The notes beneath the pieces are model-generated. The model worked only from the letters and a program-made list of their open reading frames with translations. It did no database searches and was not told the origin of the DNA. Made by a program: the position numbers and the translations under genes. A stretch of DNA of 64,000 nucleotides from Armillaria gallica (lineage: Eukaryota; Basidiomycota; Agaricomycetes; Agaricales; Physalacriaceae), in the NCBI GenBank assembly GCA_037576215.1, contig JBANDB010000004.1, forward strand, positions 3,596,001 through 3,660,000. The letters run 5' to 3'. Of the stretch, positions 20,430 through 31,474 are shown in pieces (positions within the stretch are counted from its first letter, which is position 1; each line of letters begins with the position of its first letter).

Positions 20430-23400
20430 ATGTCTGCAGAAACAGAATTCAGGCCTCTGCTTAGTGCGTCGTGTGCGAGACTCTAATGATCTGTATGCTG
20501 ACGTGCTACCAGACCAAAGCGTTGGTTATGGCGTGGTCGTAGGCACGCCGTTTATTTTCATTCACTATGTTTTTCGCGCTTATAAAACGTGATAGGCGTC
20601 GGATTTTTCTTTGCAGCTATCATGCTGCTCTTAACGTACTTGCAAGCAAAGTTCACAGACTTTTCACCCTCCTCTTCGGAGGAATTTACGGTAGGCCCCA
20701 CCGTGTTTGTGATACCAGCGCTCATTTATATTGCAGAGCGCATCAAGGAGCGTAAAGGTTAGCACATGGTTGAATACATCAGTTTAAGCCAGCTGACACG
20801 CTTCGTTAGCCGGGCTTGGTGTGTTGTGGGATGTGAGTTATCTCTTTACTACGAATTGAAAAGATCTGGAACTGGCACATAATTAGTGTCAGCGCATGGA
20901 CCTGGAGTGCAACCTTACTTCAATCGAGTACGGCTGCATATACATTCGGAGTTTCGGGACCTTGGTGAATCATGCCCTGCCCTTCCTCGTATCCTCTTAA
21001 TTACTAATGACCGTAGGTGGTACGGTGTTGGAGGAACTATCCAACTGGCTTTCTTCGGCATGGTAGCCGCCAAAGTAAAAATGAACGCAAACGGAGCCCA
21101 TACTTTTCTCGAGGTATAAAAACGGGATCTACCTAGCCAACCTGTGCTCATCACATTCACTCTGCCATAAGATTGTTCGAGCGCGATTTGGAACCGGTCC
21201 CCACATTCTATTCACCTTCTATGCTTTCACGTGTATCATGATCGTCTGCGGCTCTCTGCTACGTACGTCTGCCCTGTTTGACTTGAATTTCCGTCCTTAG
21301 TTGTACGCTTTTCTTAGTCGGTGGAGCCGCAACAGTCACTGCATTGACAGGCATGAACACAAGTATCACATCATTTCTTTGATCGTGTACCATCTGACGT
21401 CTAGCTATCTCAGTGGCCGCATGCTTCTTACTTCCAATTGGTATTGCAGTATACGTACTTGTTGGGTACGTCATACTGTCTCGGTTGTGATGACTCAATA
21501 CCAACTTGATTCCCAGCGGCCTTCGTGCGACTTTCATATGTGATTGGAGCCATACCGTGATCCTATTCATCATCATCTACATTGTAAATATTCCTCTCAC
21601 TTCGAGCTTTCCTCACCTGACTTCTTTTCAAGTTCCTCTTCCGGGCCTAGTATGTAAAGGTTTTTGACTCAACGCATCCCTAATGTCACACTATAGTGGT
21701 ACTTCATCGGAAACTGGTGGATTATCAGGCTTGTACGACCTCCTGGTGGCAGCAGGAGAAGAGACGCCTGTTGATGGAAATCAAAATGGCAGCTACTTGA
21801 CGATGAAGAGCAATCAAGGGTTAGTATTCGGCGCCGCGACCATTCTATCTGGGTTCTCCGGCGTGTTCTGTGACCAAGGCTACTGGCAACGTGTAAGTTT
21901 ATCGAACACCCCAAACTACTGTATATATCCCAACGCGTATACAGGCAATCGCAAGTCACCCTTCCTCAACAACAAAAGCATATGTAGGTGTTCTTCTCTC
22001 TGTCTCACTACCACTGAAAGAGAGTACCTTTACTTCCAGATGCTGGGGGCCTTTCCTGGTTTGCCGTCCCTTTTGCTTTCGCTTCATGTCTAGGCTTAGC
22101 AGCAAGAGCGCTGTTGCATCACGTTGGTTTCTTTAGTATTCATCTTGAGCGCAAATTCTATTTCCACGTTTTAGCCGGATTTCCCCACATACCCTAACCC
22201 GCTTTCCGAGTCCCAAACCAGTGCTGGATTAGCTGCACCTGCGGCAGCGGCAGTATTGATGGGAAAGGGTGGTGCCGTTGCCGTTTTGTTGGTGGTGTTG
22301 TACGCCACGCCACGCTGTTATCGTGCATGTGTTGATCAGGTCTTAGCATGGCCGTAACCTCTGCTACAAGCGCAGAACTCATTGCTGTGTCAAGCCTTTT
22401 GTACGTGAGATTCCTTTACTTGGGTACTCGCCCTGATTAAGTGTCTATCGTAGCTCTTACGAGTGGGTCTACTGTTTCATTCGAATCCGAGCGTCGCCAT
22501 TACCCTCTTAATCTAGCGTTTACCGAACTTACTTCAAACCGAATGCCAAAGGAGCTCAAATTGTTCGCGTCTCTCACTACTTTATCTGCTTCTGGGCCGT
22601 ATGGATGGGTTGCTGGGCCGTCATTGTGAGTAACTCCCTAGTGCTAACCATTTCCAACTAACAGACACCGCGGGTAGCTGAATAAGGCGGGTGTAGACCT
22701 CGGCTGGGTACGTTTCCATGTACATCATTTAAATGGCACACACTCACTCACGGCTATGAAAGCTTTTCTACGTTCAGTATGTTACATCTTCTTGACTTCT
22801 TGACTCATTTACTTTTGGTGGCATCTAGAGGCGTCATCCTGAGTCCAGCCGTCATTCCCATAGCTTTGACTGTGACATGGCGGAAACTGACAGCGACTGC
22901 AGTATGCCTTGGTGCGATACTGGGTGCAATACTTGGCCTGACGGCCTGGATCATTGGATGCTGGAAGATTTACGGTATGGTATTGATCGTACTACGTTAT
23001 CGAGCTCCGTAAGTGAGGATTTGTAGGTACCATCAACGTCGCGAACCTGGCGAAACCATATTCGGCTGTGTGTAGCGGCCTCACAGGGCTTCTGTTTTCC
23101 GGGATTATCACAGTTGGAATATCGTTATTGAGTGAGAGCCTTCCCCTCCCCGAGCGACATAGATTGATGGCCATTGGCCACCCACCTTCTATTAGGTCCG
23201 GCAAATTATGATTTCCAAGGCACCAGGGGAATCACTCGTTTGGATGACTTCGACAACAGTGATAGAACCTCCGAAAATGACGAAAACATACAGGACAAGA
23301 AAGATGATGTCAATATCGTCGCCGCCGGAGCCGACGAGGCAGAATCCCAGACCGGGAAAGGTGAAATAGACATGAAAACGCTGCAAGCCGCGTTCAAGAG

Positions 23401-23746
23401 AGCCGCTTGTTATTCCTTAACATTAACCTTGATTGTGGCGATCGTTGGTGAGTATGTCCCTTTCTTCAACAAATAGTAACAATATGCTCACGCCACTACA
23501 AATTCTGTCAAGTACCTCTACCTATGTTCTTTTCCCATTATGTCTATGATAAAGAATTCTATAAATTTTGGGCCTCGGTTACCATGTAGGTGTTGGTGCT
23601 ATTACTCCTCGGCAGATGAAACTGATGGTTTCAACAGCATATGGGCTTTGATGAGTGGCACTTGGTCAGTATTGCTTCCCATCTGGGAATCCAAAGACCA
23701 GATCGCGCACATACTATATAGGAGTTACCAAGCTCTGAGAGGGTAA
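20430..23746 (+). CDS. DUR3: DUR3-type urea/solute:sodium symporter
   Basis: Many short exons join into one SSF-family transporter. The proposed start at 20430 gives [20 protein letters not shown] across a first intron of about 49 bases. Then follow [141 protein letters not shown] and a last exon [20 protein letters not shown] ending at 23746. The motif TASRSVKPGL with VSAWTW is characteristic of urea-active transporters. Role: plasma-membrane uptake of urea and possibly polyamines, driven by H+ or Na+. Such genes are normally induced when nitrogen is limiting. The 3' end faces an alpha/beta hydrolase gene only about 190 bases away. Some exon edges remain unassigned. Confidence 0.88.
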
Positions 23747-23936
23747 AGGTACCGTAAATTACCATTGCTTAGATTTCGTGGAGTCTAATCATGCGGCTCG
23801 TTCGACTGAAAAGGTTGGCTGTCTGGAACTACTGTAACTATGTTGTATATCTCGCGTAAGGTACAATTACATATATGGCCCTTTTAGTGACTTGGGTACT
23901 GAGTTCACATGTCGCACAAGGCTGTCACCTCACTTC

Positions 23937-25193
23937 TTACGCTCGGATGCCAGCAAGAATAGAAGTAATCAGGCTTTCAGGATCATCGTAATGAACCTGG
24001 AGCGAGGGTCACTAATGGTGCCTAGAAGGACTGCATTGACTTACGAAGTGATTGCCTCCTTCAATCGTCAAGAAACGTATGTGCCGGATCTTGTGCCCTT
24101 CATTCGAATGCCACTGATAAATTCTCTTGGTCTCGAGAATTGACCAAATACAATGCCACGTCGACCGAGTCGCTGCCATGTAGGTAACGGGGACTTGGGG
24201 AAAGAAACTCTGGGCCACTCTCTCGTCGAATAAGACACTGTCAGCCAGCTCTTTGATCTTCGGTGACATCGGCGGGGTGTACCTGTCAACGTATTTCATG
24301 AAAAATGGGAGGAAATTCATGGAATGAAACGCTTACATATGTAGCTCTGACCTCACTGCGGCGTCTTCGTCGTAATACTTGGCCCATTGCTCCGGCGTCC
24401 AAGAAGTACATGATCGTTGATCTGATCGTTTACGAATGTCCATATTATAGATGTTCGGGCAACTGGGGTGATCATAATAACCAGTGACCCATTGGCGAAA
24501 GTTTCCATACAATTCCTCGGCGGTCTTGTACTCGGGATCAACCCAAGGATCATACGTCTTTGCATCGTCTGGAACCTCTATACCGAGTGATACGAATGGT
24601 GGATCTGCATGCAACTCGATCAGAACGCAACTTGACCGACCCTCTAAAAGACCTACCATATAAGATGAGGTCTTTCACGTAAGACTCAAGCACATTGTAC
24701 TCGGCACGGGACAGAAGGTTGGCATCGGCAAACAAAGCCATAGCGGTTGTGGTACCCATAGACCACCCCAAGATGGCGAATCCTCCGAGTTTGCGGTCGG
24801 GGCTGATTTTGGGTACGGCTTCCTTCTCAATGAATTGCAGAAGGAACTCTCCCATTTGGGTAGCCAGGCGATCCAGAAAGGTTTTTTCTCCATTACGCAG
24901 CTCTTGGAGCTCGTCATCGGAGTATCTAGTAGAACCAGGATAGTCTCGACGATTCCAGATAACGGTGCGTAAGTTAGACTTATGGGCGAGCGCATGAAGC
25001 TTCTCAAACGTGTCTGCGAGGAGAACATGATCAAATGGTCTTCGATGTCGCGATGATACAACTCACCGCCTGTAAAAGCGCTGCCATGCAATAGAACAAG
25101 AGTAGTGTAGTCACAGGAACCGGGGGGAGCTCCACTGTCAGTGAAGAAGATGTTGACATTGTTGGAAAGTGCGTAGGTGCACGATGAGACCAT
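23937..25193 (-). CDS. Alpha/beta-hydrolase fold protein
   Basis: The ATG at 25193 gives MVSSCTYALSNNVNIFFTDS. Four introns are removed to give a protein of about 330 residues. Seen: LVLLHGSAFTG (the HG oxyanion region), TVIWNRRDYPGSTRYSDDEL, then FAILGWSMGTTTAMAL with the nucleophile elbow G-W-S-M-G and its catalytic Ser. Later SELHI leads into YTPPMSPKIKEL, and near the end GGNHF joins VHYDDPESLI after the last intron, supplying the catalytic His. It is a soluble serine hydrolase or esterase; no signal peptide is seen. The substrate cannot be told. It is convergent with the DUR3-type gene. The stop is at 23937. Confidence 0.85.
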
Positions 25194-28100
25194 GATGGAG
25201 GAGAAATGGAAAAACAGCCACAGAAATGCCTCTTTTATCGTTGACGATGATGCCCCAGTTTGGGATTAGAACGCTCTTTTGACAGGTTCGATAGCAACCG
25301 GAAATGCCCCTGATGCGTACTGTATTACGCCGCTGACTTTTCTCAACACGATCTCGGCGACCGTTTGACTTTAGACGTTTGCTTGTTCGTTACTGGGAAA
25401 GAGTCGAAAATCACGGCATTAGGACGACCAGAGAGCGCGTTTAAGGAAGGTAAGGACTTACAGAAGGGTAAGGTATGGGAAACTCGCGTGTATACGGGTG
25501 CCTTCAGAACAGTGCTACTGAGCATTAGGGAAATGAAAGAACCTCTTTTTTCCAGGGGTTCAGACACACTAAGTCCTTTCCGAGATAGTACGCCGCATTC
25601 GCATCCGGTGTTCGTTCGAAATTTTGGTACGACCTGTTAAACAAGCTATTTTGGAGAAAATCCACGATACTTAGTCAAGTGTTGAAGTTTGAAAAATACT
25701 AAAGCGATTGACGAAGTCGACGGTGGCGATCTGTGCCTGTGCCGGGCCGGCAGTTGGTGACGAGTTCAATGACGGGTGCGGCGGTGAATACCGCTTTCAA
25801 CTATCCCTCAAGTTTGTGCCCTCAATGGCTTCCTCAATGGCCTCCGGCTGCGACGGATTAAGGTGTTTCTTTGCTTCACAAAAAACCCACAGAATTTATC
25901 GATCAAGATGAAATGATGTAACAGAACCCTTGAAGCCAGTATCCTCGGCTAAAGCAGAACTTTCGGGTGCTTCTAGCTTGCTTAATCCATCTTCCATACT
26001 AAGCGCCAGGCTTCATAGCTTCAAACTCAATGATTCAGATATCTTCTATCATTAATCGCCTCCATTAGGTTGCCTTTACTTAGTCTGAACTGGGGCAATT
26101 CTAGGGAATTCTACTTGCTGGGCACTCGTTTCCTTCTTAGCGAAACATCTTTCGGTTACCAGGATCCCCAGATTCGATGAATCCCTGGCAGCTGAAACCC
26201 ATGAGGCTGCTGTTAGGACCCTTGGACAGGTTTCATGTCCCTAGTCGATGAGTCATTACCCAACGCCAACTAGCAACGATGTACTGACACTGTCGTGTTT
26301 TTGGCTATGTATCCGCTCTTGGTCCGTCAACCCGTCCCACGGTACGGCTCAGTCAGCTTCAAGTTCCATTCACGATGATTAGAAAGAACTCGTGTCCAGG
26401 CTTACTTTTGGGGGGTCACAATTTTCTGGGGGACTCACGTCGCCAGCCATCAATTTCCGAACAATCGTGCCACTGTTGCGATTGATGTTTGTACGACCAG
26501 CACAGGGTTCCAGCCATCCTTCTACGTCTGCGCTAAATTTCTTGGCGAATGCGCAATCAAAGATCGTTCGCTTTTCACCGTAGTCTCCCTCGTCCCGCTG
26601 GAATATCGAGCTGCTCAGGCAGTCATCGATCATCGATCATCATTGGTTTGGTTCTCATGTATCTAAGGCTTCGACTGCCGATATATGCTTTGCCGTCAAG
26701 ATCGATGAACCTCCGCCTCCTACGAGTGCTGGCCTGTTCGTGATGTTAGCCAGGGTCTACCAAACGCCACCACCTTCCTTCCGTCATAATTACCACAGGT
26801 GGATGGCCACTGCGCCCACGGTGCTGCAGATAAGTACGTCACCACATCCGATTCATTGACGACGAGCAGCTGATGTTACTTCAGAGCGCCTAATGGTCTT
26901 CGGGTTGTCTGGTGCATTCGTTCATGTCGTCGTTTCAATAATGCAAAGCGCGAGTATCCAAACCAGTACGTTTCAGCTGTCGCTCATTCTTCATGACTAT
27001 CAAGGCATGAAAATCCGCAATGGGAGCTTTCCTCCATCATTATGAGCACATTGGGAAAGTCGAGTGGCGAGTGTTCTGGAAAATCGTTATCTATGAAGGC
27101 TTTGAAGAAATCAGGAAATTCGGTGCGAATTTCGAAACGAGTGGTTACTCGCAATACACTTACTCGCTAACAGGTTCGATTCTCTAATCGTGATAGAGAT
27201 GGTGCGTACGAACGTTGCGACGACAATGCAAGTATGAAGGTGCCCAACGCCAGCATGGCTATGATCCTCCACTGAACAGCATCTGGTAGACAATCCGGCT
27301 CGATAAATGCACTGTGGATCAATCTTTGCTTTGGAAGTCATCCTGAATCCTTCATACTAATTTATCAATAGGGCGGACCGATCCACGGCTGGGCGGGCCC
27401 TACTGGTGCTGGTCAGCCCGGTATCGCGAGGCCTCCGCAGTGATGCTCGTCTTGAAACTCCGAAAGCGGTGTTAGCGTTGAAAGCTCCTAGGACCCTTTT
27501 TGTTCTGGCGAGTTTTTTGCTTCGCTTATTGACAGCAATTATTTAATAGCACCTTTGCAGAGCCTACCCCCCAACAGACCTCTAAGGCTTGTTGCGCCCG
27601 TGGACCTCAGTAAAGAAGGCAAGCCTGCCATGACGAACGTTACCAATACTACGTTGAAGGACACAGAAATGCACTACTGGTCCTACATCACGTGTCGAAA
27701 CACCAGAGGAAACTCAATCCATGAATGGAGGGACTAGAGGATCTGTAATACCCACAGTGGTTAATAAATGCAGAATACAAATCGGCAAAGGCCCAGCAGA
27801 GGTTGTGTAGACTCGGAGCTCCCATGTCCTCGAAACCTCTGACTGCATGCCTCAGTATCCTCGGGTTCATCGTAAGCTAGGTACACTTATGGTCCGCGTA
27901 TATACCAAGGTAGAATTAGAAAGAACAGCGGAATACAATAGAATACAATTCAGTCCCTTTTTCGGTGAGTCAGTGTTTTTCGGGCGAAGATCAGAAACAG
28001 TTCTTTTCGGTAGATTAAGTCCCGTTCCGACGCGAATTTGATCCTATTTGATTGCTATCGAAGAATTTCTATGTGCGAGCTCATACAATCGGATTTACGC

Positions 28101-28417
28101 TGGCAGGCACACAAGTAACAACCATTCCCCCGAAAAAATCTGGAGTGATCAGATGCGGAAACCCACCGAAAAACCGTAACGTAAACCCACCGAAAATGAC
28201 ACGAGTTCCTAATCCACTGTTCCGCCGTTGTGGTCACCGTCATCCCTCCAATCACACAGAACTGGTCTTGTATTATCTGCCTAAATCAGCCACTCTTTTG
28301 GCATGAAGTTCAACATGTATTATGCCATTAGACGTATACTTATATGTCATCCCGTGTCGTGAACAAAAATGCGTAGTCGTGACGTGTATAAAATATATAT
28401 CGGCCTTCTCTTCTCCT
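25194..28417. other. 3.2-kb gap without a recognised gene
   Basis: Only short frames occur here. The region 26370-27450 has a few coding-looking patches (minus-strand FDCAFAKKFSADVEGWLEP at about 26500 and plus-strand RVFWKIVIYEGFEEIRKFG at about 27090), but I could not link them into a gene or name a family. Around 26620-26645 a short ATCGATC-like motif is repeated in tandem. The rest holds the hydrolase promoter and the 3' flank of the GH30 gene. Confidence 0.35.
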
Positions 28418-30942
28418 TCAACTGATCCCAAACCGACCCACGAACTTGTGAAGCCAGCCGTGAAGGGCAAAGCTCTTCTGCTTCAGCGGCTGAGTCTCCG
28501 CGAAAATCTCGAATGGCTCTTGCGCAGCCGTGGCATTTAGCGATGACGTGGGTGGAGCTGCACAGAAGATTGACATTAAATGTAACCATCTAAAGGCTAA
28601 AACTTGCGAAAACACGTACCATACCACCAGAGCGTGGTGATACCAACGGGGAAAGTGTATGTCGCCTGTGATGATATCAGTATTCGGTGCTTATAGGATA
28701 GATTGCCAGCCTACCTGCATACCCTTGAACTCAATGGTCGTCTGCACGGGTGTCGGACTCCATGAGCCATTCGGCGTATCGTCCCCTAAGTGCATTAAAA
28801 CTGTCAGCTTCTTGATCCATTCAATGGCATCCACCACCCACAGTTCAAGACGACCAAAGAGTACCTTAGCCAGTCGGACGAAGAAACTCTTCCTGTGACA
28901 TACGCTCCCACACGGAGCGCCCAGCTCAAGCTTCCGCCCACGGTGACCTTCACCCGCTTTCCAAAGGGTCCACCCACGTCCTTCGGAATGATAGCTTTGG
29001 ATGCCTGGGCCATGGCATAGACTAAAAATAAACTGCCTTGAGTATTTTCGGGTCCGAAGGGCAGAACAAGAATAGACTCACATTCTTGGTTCAGGCTATA
29101 ACTTCCGTCACTGTTAACCTGAGCAATGGCACGGCAACCGCCCCCGCAGCTGCTTGTTCCGGGATACATGGGATCGCCGTTTCCATCTAGGGCAATGTTC
29201 CACATGAGGCCCGAATGAGAGTTGTGCTCTATCGATCCTGTTGTGATGACTTAGATGGAGAATAAGGGTCAACAAGCCCGTGAAAATTACCTATGAAACT
29301 GTAAAAGAGACGATGTTTAATATCTTCGGTCCTGCTAGTCAGCATTTACTCACATATTGTCCATATACCACTGCACGTCGGTTAATTGTGGCACATACGC
29401 GAAAATAAAAACAATTCACCTTTAAATCACTCCACCAATCGCTTCCTGAAATCGTCAATGAAGAGTGTAGTAAATCAGTCGAAAAGAAAACTTACCAATG
29501 GTTCCGGCGCACTCTGGATGCATATATAATCAAAATATCAACTTCGTAGCCACCATTTTCACTCACCAGTGAAGTATATCTGAAGACCTATTTCAGCGCA
29601 CAAAATCAAGATACCACAAAGAGGACGGACCTCTTTATTGGGGTATGCGTTGTGGAATGTATCTTGGTCAGCGACATCACCCTAAGTACATGTAAGCTCT
29701 CCGCCTTACATATATAGAAAATTACAAGAAGAAATACCGAATAGCAATGGAAAGACACTCCTGCGAACGAGTTCCCTGCCGCCTGCATGAGTTGAATGGG
29801 ATAGGTGCCAGCATCGCCCCAGTTGTGTTCGAACCCGATGAGCTTGACAGAGGAGAACCCGTTGTTGTTCATCAGAGTCCTCAACGCCGTCCCAATCTGT
29901 GCTTCTACCGCGACAGACATGGAACAGGTTGGGTAGGTCGGGTTGCTGTTCTCCGGTTCGTTCTGGATAGAGATGGCGTAGAGGGGAATGCCGTTGTTTT
30001 GGAACCCTTGGAGGGATTTGAGGAGGTAGTTCGCATCTGGAATATGGAAGAGTATTAAGATATATGCGTGCGAATACTTTCGATACGATGACTCACAATA
30101 GGTGACATACTGTGACTGGAGGGACCCGCCGTTCATTGTTCCGCTGCTCTTCATCCATCCTGGCGGGGACCATGGTAAAACATGCACCTTGATGACTGTT
30201 TCCCGTCACTACTGGCAAGTACATAGGTACAATGAGACGTACGGTTGTTTACAGAGTAAATATCCTTGAGGACCGAGAAGAGGTAGGACGGTGCCTTGTT
30301 GATATTGAAGCCGTTGAAGGATGTATCTCCATTGGTATCATCAAAGCTGTACGCTAAGTACCATCAATAAAACCTGCATATATGCGCTCAAAACGCGAGC
30401 AACGCACCTCCAGCAGAGAAATCCGACGCGCCCAAAGGAACTCTTATATAGTTTAGCCCAGCAGCATTTGCCCCATCCGTCGGACTGAAGAGATAATTCA
30501 ATAACGCCCAGTAGTTGTTGGAATTCTTCGACTAGGGGAGCTGAGTCCATCGACGCTGTAAGAGAGAACGGCGAGAACGTACCTTGAGGTTGTTCAAAAT
30601 CAAAGCCGAGGAATCGGCTAGATTCGCATCAGGGTCCATTGTACGTAACGATGACGAGCGTGCTACTCACTGAGTGAACCTCCAAATCCCCAGACGGACT
30701 GGTAAGTCGTCGTGTCGTCCACGCTGATATCGGCGCTTCCGATAGTGCTAGGCGAGACGAAATTAATAGGAGAAGATGGGCTGAGCGAGGTGAATAATTT
30801 GGAGCGGTCCCAGGTCGTTTGCCACTACGAATATCGTGAATCCCAGGAGAAATACGTAGCCAGGCTAACTCACAATATCCCAAATCTGCTGAGAAGCGAC
30901 CGTGCTGGCAAGAAGCAGGGGTATCGTGAGGAATCGACGCAT
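28418..30942 (-). CDS. Secreted GH30 glycoside hydrolase
   Basis: The ATG at 30942 gives MRRFLTIPLLLASTVASQQI, a signal peptide. Many short introns split the gene. In order: VWGFGGSLADSSALILNNLK, LNYIRVPLGASDFSA, VHVLPWSPPGWMKSSGTMNG, LYAISIQNEPENSNPTYP (acid/base Glu in NEP), FEHNWGDAGTYPIQLMQAAG, FHCYS, then IYFTECAGTIGSDWWSDLKW (nucleophile Glu in TEC), GLMWNIALDGNGDPMYPGTS, and a beta-sandwich part VGGSLSWALRVGAYVTGRVS. This is the (beta/alpha)8 plus side-beta fold of GH30. Fungal members act on beta-1,6-glucan or beta-1,6-galactan; the subfamily cannot be decided here. After LWWY, one more exon adds a tail of about 45 residues ending HKFVGRFGIS, beyond where the family usually ends. The product is extracellular. 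Confidence 0.92.
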
Positions 30943-31474
30943 GTCGGTTAAAAATAAGAAAGGAAGGTCGAGGAAATATATACAATTGCCGTGTGAGTCG
31001 TATACAAATAAAAATTTGAACTGGCAAGAGAAGCCTGAGAGAAGCTTCACAAATAAATGTTTCTTATATATGCCCCGTGTACAAGCATATGGCTCATCTA
31101 AAGAGAGCTCTGACGGGAAGCGACCTGTTGCAATGCACACCCACCCTTCCCCGAATATCAGACGCTGATCGTGTGCAACCAAGCCTCACGCGACGTGGAA
31201 TAATGCTATTAAAAGCAGTCAGAACGTTCCCTACAATAACTTTAAGCATCTATTAAGTAGCCATCAAAGCGCAGTCCACGACTCTGCCGTCTACATCCAG
31301 TAACTCACGAGAGTAAGGAACGTACCAGGCCCCGTCATGTGTGCAATCGGACGTACCGTTCTCGCAGAAAACTCAGATACGATTGCCAAGCGCAGCTGGA
31401 AAAAACCTTGTCCAATATTGACCGAACCACACGAAAACACGTCGAAAGCAAATCTAAGTAGCGACCATGCCGCA
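30943..31474. other. GH30 promoter and 3' flank of the AP-1 gene
   Basis: No feature beyond an A/T-rich stretch at 31055-31075 (TTCTTATATA), which could be a TATA region about 120 bases before the GH30 start on the minus strand. Confidence 0.35.

Noticed and set aside
26370..27450. Possible membrane-protein gene from scattered hydrophobic patches
   Set aside because: The patches could not be linked by splice sites in consistent phase and match no family I know.
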